Positions 21,769-32,384 of a stretch of 64,000 nt of DNA are shown here, piece after piece. The stretch spans positions 324,731 through 388,730 of the forward strand of contig CACRSC010000003.1 in the NCBI GenBank assembly GCA_902651635.1. Direction: 5' to 3'. This stretch comes from Mastigamoeba balamuthi. Its lineage: Eukaryota > Evosea > Mastigamoebida > Mastigamoebidae. The first letter of the stretch is position 1. Every line of letters begins with the position of its first letter. The notes below the pieces were generated by a model. The model was given only the letters and a program-made list of their open reading frames with translations, was not told the origin of the DNA and did no database searches. The position numbers and the translations under genes are program-made.

Positions 21769-22179
21769 AGTACTAAATATCTGAGGAAAAGTACTAAATA
21801 TCAGCAACGACATGCCCTCGCATGCGTTCCCAAAGACCCCCCCAGCGTCCTGATGAATGTGATCACTGCTACATGAGCGAGCCCTGCCAGGGGCCGACAG
21901 CCTGGCCTGCTGAGGAAGATCCAGCATTGGCTGGCATTGAGCATCAGCCCACTTATGTCCACCTGTCCTTTTGTGCTGTGATCGTGAGATTTATAATACA
22001 ATTCTAAAAGGCTACATCAGCTGGGAGGATGGATATGACAGCTGGAAGTGGTACAATGACCAGTGGCATCACCCGTTTAGCTAGCATCACCGGCACCTGC
22101 CCAATTTGTCCATTGCTGCCTGTCCAGCAGTGAAACCAGGCACAAGATATTTAGTACTTTTTCCTTGATATTTAGTACT
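21769..22179. repeat. Small element with about 36-bp terminal inverted repeats
   Basis: The left end carries two direct copies of AGTACTAAATATC (21769-21781 and 21790-21802) separated by an A/G spacer. The right end carries the reverse complement of the same pair (22146-22158 and 22167-22179). About 340 bp lie between, without an open frame. This looks like a short non-autonomous DNA element (MITE-like). Confidence 0.7.
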
Positions 22180-22299
22180 ACAGTACTCTTGGGTGCGATC
22201 CAAGTATGAGTACTACGATTATTGATTTTGAAACTATTTTTAGCATCTCTTCCACTTCCTTCAGTTGCTTACTGCACCATCACTGCAGCAGCAGCATGT

Positions 22300-22980
22300 T
22301 CACATATCCAGCTCACTGGTAATCCTCCACTGGTACTATCTGACTATGTCAGACCGCAGTTGGACATCAGGCTGCTGTTTGGCAGAGACCTCGATAGTGC
22401 AGTATATCTCAGAGAGTTTCGAGAATCGATTCCTCGGGAATTGTTCCAGAGATCAGATATTTTTCCAAGGAACTGAGGCCATGCATTTAAGTGCTGCGTC
22501 ATTTTTGTTGGTGTACATGATGCTCAGCCCATGAAGATTGCCCAGACCAGGAATTGTTCCACTGAGCTGGTTATCTGAGAGCTGCCTGTTAAAAGTCAGG
22601 ACAGCAACACAATGGAGGAGTCTCACAGGGTACTGAGGTGGCAGAGTTGTGTCAACAACCTCGGTATTGTGCCACTGAAGTGGTTTGATCCAGCAAGTCT
22701 ATTTGGTGTGAACTGTGAGCATCCTGCAGTGCTTCAGAATGCACAAGGGGGGTGTGCGCGCACATCAGTGCCATGTATCAACAGTTGCCGATGCTCTCAG
22801 GGATGGTACCAAACATTCCGTCGGCAAAGAAAGAGCTGTTAAACTGACAGTTGGGCACGCAGTAGGAGGGAATGCTGTGCTGTGCTGCTAACATGCTCGC
22901 TGTGCAGTTGTTATTGCCATTGAGAATGATTCTGTCAAGGCGTTTTCTGTACAACTCATTCCAGAGGCAGGGGTTCACAC
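22300..22980 (-). pseudogene. Decayed leucine-rich-repeat gene
   Basis: On the minus strand, broken frames show plant/protist-type LRR units: FADGMFGTIPESIGNC near 22790, SNHFSGTIP near 22680, SDNQLSGTIPGLGNLHGL near 22550, and GTIPEESI near 22430. Stops and frame changes separate them, so this is a pseudogene. The upstream part (NPCLWNELYRKRLDRIIL) resembles the usual capping region before LRRs. Base composition is that of the island, not of the active genes. Confidence 0.65.
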
Positions 22981-24322
22981 TCTGCTTGATGTGGCTCTAG
23001 TTGACATTGGAGCTTGCACGTGTGTCCATGGGCGATGAGGGGCGGGTGTCAGTGGCACTGAGGACCTCCAGCACGAGCTCGTCAAGGACGCCTGGCATGG
23101 CCTGTGGTGTCAGCGGCATGCAGCACTCGGCAGCCGAGCTCGTGGGTGTCGTTGGGTCACTGGGCCTGAGCCATCACACAGCCCATGTGACAGCGCCTGT
23201 GTCATGTCGCCTTTGTCGATGGCCTCACAGCCATCCGACCTCCTTGCTCGCCCAGGGCGACACCCAGCCCTCGGGCTGCACTCGTGGCCACCTGCCTCGC
23301 CACCTCCGTGCGCTCTCCTTGCTCGCCAGCGGCGATGTCACTGGCAACGGTGACCACACAGTGCAGCCTCCATGTCACTGGAGCAGTGCCGCAGCTGTCT
23401 GCACACTGGGCGCGCCACTGTGCGGTGCCGGGGCCGCCAAGGCGCGCGACTAGGCTGCATGGCGCTGCGGCTGTGCTGCGCATGCGCGTGGGTCACGCTG
23501 ACGTGGCGCAGGAGCTGGGGCAGGCGCCGGGGGCGCTGGGGCAGCGAGGAGGCACGAAGCGGCGGCGGCGGCCATATGCGAGGGGCGCCGCGACGCCCAC
23601 CGCTGATACGTGTATCATGAGCACGTGTCGGGGCGCAGATAATCTTGTCGCGCGCACTTCTCAGGCACATTTCCCGAGTTCCTGCGTCCTTACAGGCACA
23701 ATTCCCGCGTTCCTGAGCCCTTCCAGGCACAATTCCCACGTTCCTGTGTCCTTCTCAGGCACAGATATTAATTTCGTGGGTTCTTCTCAGGCACCTCACT
23801 GTACCCAGACTGAGATATTTCTCCAGAGTTTCTCAGCCCCCCTGATCTTTCCCTCCCGTTCCTGTCCTCTCGTCACTTGCGCCTCCCTCACAAGACACTG
23901 CTCGCTGCCAGCAGCCAGCAGGGCACTGGATTGTTGCTGCCCAGCATCGACAAGGTGCTGTGTGGTGCTCGGGGCACTTGCGCAGGGACGCCATGGAGAC
24001 ACTTGATTTGCGGCAGATGTGCGGATATTTTCCCCGCACGTGGCAAGTGACGTGAACCCCGCGGTTTCGTGGCCACAGGCCGCACGTCGTCTTTTCGTGG
24101 TGCGCTGCTCCCGCGCGAGGTCGACCCGCACGCCACACCCAGTCCAAGAATGAGCTCGCCTCCCCGCTCGAGCGACCAGAGGGCCATTGACGGTACGCCC
24201 CCGCACCCTTTTCCGCGCGCCCTCGCCCGCTCCGCTCCCGGCTGTTCTCCCGCCTCCCTCGCGTTTTGTGCTGCGTCGTCTGGGCCCCCAGCGGCAGCGG
24301 AAACTTGATCAGGAGGGGGGCC
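22981..24322. other. Gene-poor transition back to GC-rich DNA
   Basis: GC content rises from left to right. No gene is supported. It contains the 31-bp tandem repeat at 23659-23790. The last 200 bp hold a pyrimidine-rich region that may be the leader of the ARM-like gene; a short frame at 24149 (13 codons, then a possible GT donor) could be an upstream exon, but I could not join it in frame. Confidence 0.4.
23659..23790. repeat. 31-bp tandem repeat, about four copies
   Basis: Imperfect units of the type TTCTCAGGCACAATTCCC followed by GCGTTCCTGTGTCC recur at roughly 31-bp spacing. The later units are diverged. Confidence 0.75.
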
Positions 24323-25518
24323 ATGGCCGCAACGCGGTGGGGTCTTCAGTCTGACGGTCGCTCTCTGCGGACAGCCCTGGGCGCATTGATCGCGTCGGTG
24401 CCGCAGATGGAAGAGGAGGCGATAATGCGCGCCCTGACCGAGCTGCGGAAGAGGGCCCTCCCCAAGGCGCTGCGACACCAGGTGGTCGCCGCGGGGGGGC
24501 CCCGGGCCATCGCAGACGCGCTGCGCAAGCTGCCGTACAGCATGCCCGTCTTTGAGGCCGCTCTCTCGGCGGTGGAGGCCGTCTGCGCGCCGACGGCCTC
24601 GACGGCCGAGGGAACNCAGCAGCAGCAGCAGCAGCAGCCTCGGCTGCCGCCGCGGAGCTCCACCTGTTCCACCGGCTCGGCGGGCACCTGGTGGTGGCGC
24701 TGCGGGCTGCGGTGGCCGCCGTCAGCAGCGTCGCCCTCGGTGGCAACGACGGGCAGAGGCGCGCTGCACTGGCGCACGGCCGCTTTGTGCGGGCGGCCGC
24801 TCCGTGCGCCATCTGCCTCGACGCCCCCACGGCGCGCCTGGCATGCAGGGCCCTGGCCGACGCCGCCTCCCGCCCGGGGCTGGGCTTCGGCGCGCGGCAG
24901 AGGGCACGGGGCGCGCGCGCGGCTGCGGCGGTCCTGCGCCTCTTCCCCTCGGACCGCGCCACCGCCACCGACGCCCTCCAGGCTCTCGCTGCCCTTGTCG
25001 CCGCGCGCGACGGCGGCGGCCACGCCGGGAGCGACAGCGAGTTCAGCGACGGCGGCCTCGACCCCGCCGATGCCGCCGCCGCCGGCGACACGGAGCTCGC
25101 CGAGTTCCTGTGCACGCCGGAGCTCTGCGAGGTCGTCGTGGACACGGCCGCCGCGCACCCCGCAAACCCGGCGGTCACGGAGCTGGCCGGCGGCATCTGC
25201 TGCCGGCTGCTCGAGGCGCGGGCGAGGGTCGCGCAGCAGGCCTCCGCCGCCGGGCTCCCCGCGCCGGTGCCGTGCCTGCTGGTGGAGCAGATGGCGACGG
25301 AGCAGCTGGCAGTCCAGCTGGCGCTGCTGGGCCCCGACATGGTGGGCACGCAGGCGCGCCAGCGTCTTGCCGAGGCCTCGGCTCCCGCCGACGCCGCCGA
25401 CCCGCGACGCGGCCGGGCCCTCCTGCTCGTCGCCCGGCTGCGCTCGCTGTGGCCCGGCCCAGGAATGCCCGCCGCCCTGCCACAGGGGTTCAGCGCGGCG
25501 CCCGCTCCGCAGCCCTGA
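24323..25518 (+). CDS. ARM/HEAT-like helical repeat protein
   Basis: About 400 residues, mostly Ala/Leu/Arg-rich helices. VVAAGGPRAIADALRKL and the following MPVFEAALSAVEAVC fit an armadillo-type repeat, and later segments (TDALQALAALVAARD, NPAVTELAGGICCRLL) continue the pattern. A single N at 24616 sits at the start of a CAG tract, and the frame differs before and after it. The downstream frame reads the tract as poly-Ala and is clearly coding, so the tract length is probably misassembled rather than the gene broken. Stop at 25516-25518. Role unknown; a protein-interaction scaffold is the usual use of such repeats. Confidence 0.65.
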
Positions 25519-26460
25519 CGGGGAGGTGTGTTGGCGCTCTCCTCCTCCATGCCCTCCACTTGCGAGCAAACACACCCCCCCCCCGCACTCCCTGCCCTTT
25601 GCCCTCTGCCCGCCCTCGTTGGCGCAAGCCAGGCCCGCACCGGAGGCCCGAGGCTGCTGGCTCAGAGTGGAACACGACGGTTGTGCTGCTGCTGCTGCGG
25701 TTGGGTTTGCTCGCTTTGCTGGCGCCTCTGGTCTGGTCCTGTGTGCCTCGCGGAGCCGTCTTCTATCGGCCTCTTCCGAAATTTGTGGGCAGCGCCTGTG
25801 GGCCCCAACCCCAGACAGAATCGCTCATCTCGGCCTCGTCAGCCATCGCCCCCCCCAGACACCCGTCGGCCTCGCGCCTGGCTTCGGCCCTCTGTTTTGA
25901 GAGCACATTCTTGGGCGTGAGGGTGACGCGCGGGTCGACCTCGGCTCGTGAATCGAGGCCCCAAGATATTTCCGCAGAGATCCGTTCTTACGGGAGGCGA
26001 AGACGTGTCAGCCTCGGCTACAGGTCTGCTTCTTGAGCAAAAAGAAGCTCGTTGGGGCCGAGTCGTCAAACGCCAGCAAGCAACAACGTTTAGCTCTCCC
26101 CTTCCTGCGCACCACGAAAAGTCGTGCGGTGCGGCCTGTGGGTGGCCACCAAACCTGCGTGGAGAAATAGAGGAAAAGAGGCTCCCACGATCCCTATATG
26201 ACATTCCTCTCCGGGCCATCTGCCGCATCGCGCGACTGACGAGCGCCAAGCCGGCACCCCGGCATCCCCACCAGATCTCATTCTCAGCAGCGCGGGTTTG
26301 TGGTGCTGCACCGCGAGGGCACCACCACGATGACGTGACGCCGTCCCATGGTGTTGACTCGCTGGGGTTGCACACCGCCCAAGACCTGGGACCCCGCGGC
26401 CGCGAGACGGCAGCAGCGGTGGTGTTAAGCGAGCGCGTGTAGCTCTGCTGGGGTTTGCCG
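25519..26460. other. Intergenic region inside the repeat island
   Basis: Downstream of the ARM-like gene. C-rich at first, then mixed. A GATATTTCC motif occurs near 25966. No gene is supported; long minus-strand frames here are shadows with no recognisable content. Confidence 0.4.
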
Positions 26461-27196
26461 GACATCCTGCCCTGGCAGTACAGGTCTCTGAGAGATCCGC
26501 CAGCCTGATGGCACTCAAGGCGATCCTGCGCTCTCCGCGAGTGAACGGGACCGTTCGTTGGCCATCGGTGTCCGGGTGTCCGGGTTCTGGGCGGCAGGGT
26601 GTCCTGCTCAGGTCAGTCACGTTTGGAACTTGTCTTTGGATTTGGTTTATGGGGTCCGTGCCAGGTCCGAAGACAATAGCCACTTTGCCCATCCCCCGAG
26701 GGGGAACTGAAAGGGAGAGAAGAAAAAACTGATTGTCCGGCTCCCGCCCGCTGCGCGTTTTATGCGGCCCTCCCTGCTGGCACACTTATGGGTCAACTTT
26801 TCCGCCGCTGCCAAGATATTCCGCCCCCCGAATCCGTCCACCAGATTCGCCGCTGCCGCTGCGCCGCTGCGCCGCTGCACCGCTGCACCGCTGCACCGCT
26901 TGCGGCGCGGCCTCTGCCCTCCTCCTCGACCCCCTCCCTGTGCATCCGCCCCCCAGCGCCCTCCGCGGCCGCGCTCCGTGCCTTGGCCCCCGCCCGCTCT
27001 CCTCTGTGGACCGCGCGCGGACCATCGCCGCAGCCGCCCCGCCGCCCTGCTCTCTGGTGTGTCTTGTGCTCTTGTGCGTCGTGGGGCGCGGGGCGCCGCC
27101 GACCTCCTCCGCGGTGCTGACGAGCCGTGCGGTGAGTTCACGGCGGTCCCGAGGTCGAGCGAGGCCCGTGGCGAGGTGGCCGGCCTTGCACAACTC
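26461..27196 (-). repeat. 736-bp inverted repeat, copy 2
   Basis: Reverse complement of 15938-16673. Unlike copy 1, this copy continues on its outer side into more of the ARM-like gene fragment (to about 27470), which suggests it is the native context. Confidence 0.9.
26606..26775 (-). repeat. Foldback-family arm (left-end type)
   Basis: Outer end GGTCAGTCACGTTTGG, then ACTTGTCTTTGGATTTGG, palindrome CCCCCGAGGGGG, purine tract and GCGTTTTATGCGGCCC. It is the inverted-repeat counterpart of the arm at 16361-16525. Confidence 0.8.
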
Positions 27197-27470
27197 CACA
27201 AGCAACCCCGACGAGCTTTGCTGTCGGCGGCTGCCAGTCGAGCGCCCTGTCACGACCAAGGCGCGGCGCGCGACGCCGGGCGGGTGGTTCTCGAGCAACT
27301 GCAGTGCGTGGATGACCAGCTGCGGGCTCTGGATCCCGATAGCTCTCGCGGTGCGGCCGCACGCGTCGGCCGACGTCGCGTGGATCCGTGGGTCGTTCAG
27401 CGTCTTCGTGAAGCGTGCAAGCATCTTCTCGTCCGCGTCACAAAGCAGTTCGTGATAGTATCTGCAGCTG
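27135..27470 (-). pseudogene. Fragment of an ARM-like gene
   Basis: The minus strand encodes an open stretch with HELLCDADEKMLARFTKTL, VIHALQLLENHPPGVAR and GLLVELCKAGHLATGLARP, which look like armadillo-type helices. I find no start codon in context and no downstream domain: after about 27135 the frame passes into low-complexity Ser/Arg/Gly sequence and then into a foldback arm. It is most likely a truncated gene, or one exon whose partners are misassembled. The first part of it recurs in copy 1 of the inverted repeat next to the N run. Confidence 0.45.
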
Positions 27471-27673
27471 TATGCCGTTGCCGGTTGCTCTCGGGGTGCG
27501 TGCGGGTATCGGCGGTCTGTCGGCTGTCGAGACACTCTGCATCTTCGAGTCCGTTTTCCTTATTGGGACATTAGCACGCGAGATTTGTTTATGTCTCGCC
27601 AAGGGACAAAAATCAACACAACCTTGCGACACCAGGCTTTTCCTGCTGTCGAACGCGCAGGTGGGAGTTGCCG

Positions 27674-29148
27674 ATGTCTCTCGACGACGTGCTGAAGCAG
27701 GGCACTACCCAGCCCGAGTTGGCGCCGCGCAAGTGGCCCCACATCGTGCTGATGCTCTTCATGACGCTCCCGCTCATAGCGATCTCTCAGTGCTGAACGC
27801 AGTCAAGCTCACCCGAAAAGTGCAGTAGCTCAACTTCCTCTTCCATAATCCCTGCAGGGCGGCTGTGGTGGCGCTGCCCAACGAGGTGCGCAGGATGTCA
27901 CCGGCCTACGCCTCCCAGATCAGCGGCGCCGTGGGGGCCACGGGGTCGCTGCTCTCGCTGCTCAGCCTCGCCGTCGGCGCCCTCAGCGACCACCACAGCT
28001 TCGGGCCCTGGTGGGGCCGCCGCAGGCCCTTCATCGTCCTCGGCGCCCTCGGCGTCCTCGCAGCCTCTGCGTGCTGGTTCGTGGGAGACCTGGGGTCGAG
28101 GTTGTGGCTCGTGGGGGCTGCGTACCTGCTGCTCTTCATCAGCACGTCGTTCACGTCGGTCATCAGCGCACTGGTCCCCGACACTCTGCCCTCCACACAG
28201 CACGGCCTGGCCAGCGGCATCATCGGGGTGCTCACCGCGGTGGGGGCTGGGTGCTGCTACGGCCTCATGGCGACAGGCTTCGCGCTGTGGGCGGTCATGG
28301 GCGCTCTGGGCTTCTTCGCTGCCGTGTCTGCCTTCCCCACCGTCTTCTTCGCCAGCCCGGCGACCAAGGGCCCGCTCTGGGCGATCGAGGGTGCCAAGGG
28401 ACGCGGGGCGTGCTCGGATGGTCTGCAGGGGTTCATGTTCGACCCTCGCAAGCACCCCGACTGGGTGATGCTGCTGTTCGTCAACATGTGCTTCGCGTTC
28501 GTCGAGGGCAGCGCCCAGTTCGGCCAGTACTGGGTGGCCGACACGCTCGATGTCGCCAGCCCCCTGCAGTTCGTCGGTATGACGGGCTTGGCGACGCTGG
28601 TCATCGCCGTCGTGCTCGCGGTGCCCATCGGGTGGCTGAGCGACCGCGTTGGCCGCAAGCCCTTCATGGTGATGTCGCTGGCACTGCTGGCGTCGACGTC
28701 GTGCATCACTGCGTTTGTCACCAACCTCCGCATCATCATTTGCTCTGTTGTTGTCTCTGGCGTCGGCACGGGCATGATCTTGTCAGTGACCACTGCCGTC
28801 GCGTGCGACACCATGCCGAGCTCCAGGGACAGCGCCAAGCACCTCGCTGTCATCCGCTTGTTCTCTACCATCGGCCAGTTCACCTCGCAGCTCCTCTACG
28901 GGGCCATTCTGGGGTTCTTCAAGATCGCCGGCGACTCCGACGAGTGGCTGTCGTCGACGTCATCATCGAGCGGGAGGATGTACTCAGCTGTGGGGTACAG
29001 GCTGGTGTTCATGACGACAGCATCTATGTGCATTGTGGGCGCCGTGCTCTCTGCGGTCATGTCCCCCAGGAGGGGAAAGGACGCGCAGATCAGAGAGGAG
29101 GGCACCCGCTTCATGCCAGTGGACACGGATGCGCCCATCAACACTTGA
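27674..29148 (+). CDS. MFS transporter 3 (SUT/SLC45-like)
   Basis: Exon 1 27674-27789, a 68-nt GT-AG intron, and exon 2 27858-29148 (468 aa). Twelve helices are predicted, with GPWWGRRRPFIVLG and SDRVGRKPFM in the two motif-A loops. The intron splits the same Gln codon as in the relatives. The first two thirds are nearly identical, intron included, to the next gene downstream (29872-31404), showing a recent tandem duplication or gene conversion. They diverge mainly after helix 6 and at the C terminus. Confidence 0.92.
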
Positions 29149-29871
29149 AGCTCGGAATAATCAGCAATTCTCGGTTGCATCTGTCTACGCGATCGGACTG
29201 GTTGAAGGATCACATTCGTGGCACAGTGCGGTGAAGCCCCATGTGTCCAGTGCTATTACTGAAACCCTTTTGTCAAAACTGAAACAACTGTGGCCATTGT
29301 CTGTGCGCAGTAGTAAAACCACCCAGGCCGTCTACCCAGATACCCCAGATCAGACTCACCAGCTGAGTCTCCTTGTGAATTCGTGATGTGGAAGCTTGTT
29401 GCTACCTGGCCTGCCAGCTATCGCCTCCGCTGCTCGCGCCCAGTACTTCCACCTCCTCAGCGCACCCAGGCAGCAAGGACACCTCTGGTGTGTGGCACGT
29501 GCGTGCCGACCGCGCGCAGTAGAGACCAGGTGATTTGCGGCGGAGATAACGGGAACACGTCATGCTGTGTCAGAGGATAATTTCTGCACCACTGGAGGGA
29601 TCGGCTACCCTTTGCTCTGGGGATTCAGCTGGTGGTAGAGTGCTGTTCATCGCCGTGCTGTCTGAGGTGGCTCTATCAGGCAACCAGAGAGCCCTTAAGG
29701 CTCGCATTTTTCTATAACCGCCCTGTGTACGTTGCCCACACCAGGGTTGTATTCCAGTGCTTTTCAGATATTCAGAATACCTGCAGGGAAAAAAATCAAC
29801 GCATCCTTGCGAGAGTGCATTTTCTTGTGTGGTTTTTTCAGGAAGGAAAGCGCTGCCTGCCTGTGAGAGCC
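29149..29871. other. Spacer between the tandem MFS genes
   Basis: 723 bp without a supported gene. Less GC-rich than the genes. A CAGATATTC motif lies near 29764, about 110 bp before the next ATG. I see no extended similarity to the region upstream of MFS gene 3. Confidence 0.45.
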
Positions 29872-31404
29872 ATGGCCCCTGACCCAGACGGTGCGCTGAA
29901 GCAGAGCTCCGACCATCTGGAGCTTCCCCCGCGCAAGTGGCCCCACATCGTGCTGATGCTCTTCATGACGCTCCCGCTCACAGCGGTCTCCCAGTACTGA
30001 ACGCAGTCAAGCTCACCCGAAAAGTGCAGTAGCTCAACGAACCCAACTCCCTTCCCTTGCAGGGCGGCTGTGGTGGCGCTGCCCAACGAGGTGCGCAGGA
30101 TGTCGCCGGCCTACGCCTCCCAGATCAGCGGCGCCGTGGGGGCCACGGGGTCGCTGCTCTCGCTGCTCAGCCTCGCCGTCGGCGCCCTCAGCGACCACCA
30201 CAGCTTCGGGCCCTGGTGGGGCCGCCGCAGGCCCTTCATCGTCCTCGGCGCCCTCGGCGTCCTCGCAGCCTCTGCGTGCTGGTTCGTGGGAGACCTGGGG
30301 TCGAGGTTGTGGCTCGTGGGGGCTGCGTACCTGCTGCTCTTCATCAGCACGTCGTTCACGTCGGTCATCAGCGCGCTGGTCCCCGACACTCTGCCCTCAA
30401 CACAGCACGGCCTGGCCAGCGGCATCATCGGGGTGCTCACCGCGGTGGGGGCTGGGTGCTGCTACGGCCTCATGGCGACAGGCTTCGCGCTGTGGGCGGT
30501 CATGGGCGCTCTGGGCTTCTTCGCTGCCGTGTCTGCCTTCCCCACCGTCTTCTTCGCCAGTCCGGCGACCAAGGGCCCGTTCTGGGCGATCGAGGGTGCC
30601 AAGGGACGCGGGGCGTGCGCAGACGGCCTGCGAGGTTTCCTGTTCGACCCTCGCAAGCACCCCGACTGGGTGATGCTGCTGTTCGTGCACATGTGCTTCG
30701 CATTCATCGAGGGCAGCGCCCAGTTCTTCCAGTTCTGGGTGGCCGACACGCTCGATGTCGCCAGCCCCCTGCAGTTCGTCGGCATCACTGGCGTCGCTAC
30801 GCTGGTCATAGCCGTCGTGCTCTCGGTGCCCATCGGGTGGCTGAGCGACCGCGTTGGCCGCAAGCCCTTTCTGGTGATGTCGCTGGTCCTGCTGGCGTCT
30901 ACGTCGTGTGTCACGGCGTTCGTCACCGACATCCGCGTCATCTTCTGCTCGGTGGTCGTGTCCGGCGTCGGCACGGGCATGATCCTCTCGGTGTCGACTG
31001 CCGTCGCGTGCGACACCATGCCGAGCTCCAAGGACAGCGCCAAGCACCTCGCCGTCATCAAGCTCTTCTCGACCATCGGCCAGTTCACTGCGCAGCTGAC
31101 GTACGGCGCAATATTGGGCATGTTCAAGGTCGAAGAGGACGACGCCGAGTCCCTGTCGTCGTCGTCGGCTGCGGCCGGGAGAGCCAGAATGTACTCGGTC
31201 GTCGGTTACAGGTCTGTTTTCATGACCACCGCGTCCATGTGTGCCATCGGCGCGGTGCTCTCTGCCGTCCTGTCACCCAGGAGAGGCAAGGAAGCGCAGA
31301 GAAAAGAGGAGGAAGAGGGTCTGGCCAGCACATCCATAAATACCGACGAGTCTTTGTCGTCTTCATCTTCGTCGTCAACGTCATCAACGTTGTCATACGC
31401 GTAG
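29872..31404 (+). CDS. MFS transporter 4 (SUT/SLC45-like)
   Basis: Exon 1 29872-29993, a 69-nt GT-AG intron (29994-30062), exon 2 30063-31404 (487 aa). The order of helices and both motif-A loops match the relatives (GPWWGRRRPFIVLG; SDRVGRKPFL). It differs from MFS transporter 3 by a longer Ser/Ala insert before the last helices and a Ser-rich C-terminal tail that may be a phosphorylation target. The intron shares a run of about 40 bases with that of transporter 3, beginning GAACGCAGTCAAGCTCACCC. Confidence 0.92.
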
Positions 31405-31744
31405 TGTGAGTTTGTATGCTCGTTTCCCCTGGGGTTCCCACACAGCGACATAACATGATTTGCTTCAACTCTCGTTGTACCCAAAACTCCTGACACATAG
31501 TAGTAGTTGTATAGGACATGTTCACTAGGACCACTAGCCCCGTTAATGACCGAGGCCCCCCACATAGATGCGTTGATCATTTTCATTGAACTTTTGTGAT
31601 CAGAGGGGAATGTGAGTCGAGGACTGTGATGGGGGACCAGGGAGGTAGGTGTCTTTGTCCACTAAGAAGCAGGTTCAGAGAATTTCGAGAACATGTTGCA
31701 TTCAACACTCTGGCAGAGGGCCTCAGGGCCCTCGATAACGTGAT
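31405..31744. other. Convergent intergenic region
   Basis: 340 bp between the ends of MFS gene 4 and the small minus-strand gene. Nothing recognisable. Confidence 0.4.
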
Positions 31745-32125
31745 TCAGAGAGAAGGGATCTTGTAATTTGAGCCATAGTTAGTGCAAGCAAGGCAGTTCG
31801 GGGTCGCATTTGGCCTTGGGATGATGCGAAGGAATGGGTCCTTGCAATCGGCAAGTGCATCGAAGAAGGACTGGTCAAGCACACAATTGGGGCGGAGGGC
31901 ATGGTAGCCACTCTTGATGGTGGAGAAGGCTGCGAGTGTCTCTGTGGGGAGGCAGTTGGGCAGAGCCAGGTACACGTCGATTTGGTTATAAGGAATGCGT
32001 TGCCAGTAGATGATCCTCCGCTTGAGCTCTGCCCCTGTCCACCCCTCCTCGGCCCCAGTCACCTCCACGCATTCGGCGTCCGAGGGATAGGATACCCACA
32101 GAGTGTACTTCTTCGCGTTTGCCAT
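31745..32125 (-). CDS. Small protein, possibly ubiquitin-like fold
   Basis: A 126-aa protein from an uninterrupted frame. The first half reads KYTLWVSYPSDAECVEVTG, then WTGAELKRRI, then YNQIDVYLALP. The strand-turn-strand then helix then strand order, with a TGAELK-type helix start, resembles the beta-grasp (ubiquitin-like) fold. The second half is Cys- and Pro-containing and unrecognised. No signal peptide or membrane segment. Function unknown; the fold assignment is inference from pattern only. Confidence 0.5.
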   Translation of the reverse strand: MANAKKYTLWVSYPSDAECVEVTGAEEGWTGAELKRRIIYWQRIPYNQIDVYLALPNCLPTETLAAFSTIKSGYHALRPNCVLDQSFFDALADCKDPFLRIIPRPNATPNCLACTNYGSNYKIPSL

Positions 32126-32384
32126 GCGAGACCAGCGGTTTATTTCTGTGTGGATGAATCGATCACTATCAATTGGTCCGAAAAATCGTAGGACTCTTCA
32201 GCTCGAGCAGAGAAGGTGAGAATGCTCTACGTGAATATGCCCTGTGTTGAAAGCAAAGCGCGAGTGGTCCGACTCTCGGTTGGGGCTCCTTCGTGTCGTA
32301 GGCCCTAGAATCTGAGCACAGATTTTCCACATTTTGAATAAATATCTATTGGCCAACGCTCCCACAGAGATCGCTGACCCAATA
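32126..32384. promoter_or_regulatory. Divergent promoter between the small gene and the TSP3 gene
   Basis: 259 bp between two divergent starts, AT-richer than the flanks, with a TTGAATAAATATC stretch near 32335. Confidence 0.4.

Noticed and set aside
16700-24200. Retroelement (reverse transcriptase, LTRs) as source of the island
   Set aside because: I saw no reverse transcriptase, integrase or Gag-like motif and no long direct terminal repeats; the repeats found are inverted and DNA-transposon-like.
24149-24322. Upstream exon (MSSPPRSSDQRAIDG) of the ARM-like gene
   Set aside because: Its GT donor has a phase that meets a stop with each nearby acceptor, so it was left out of the gene model.
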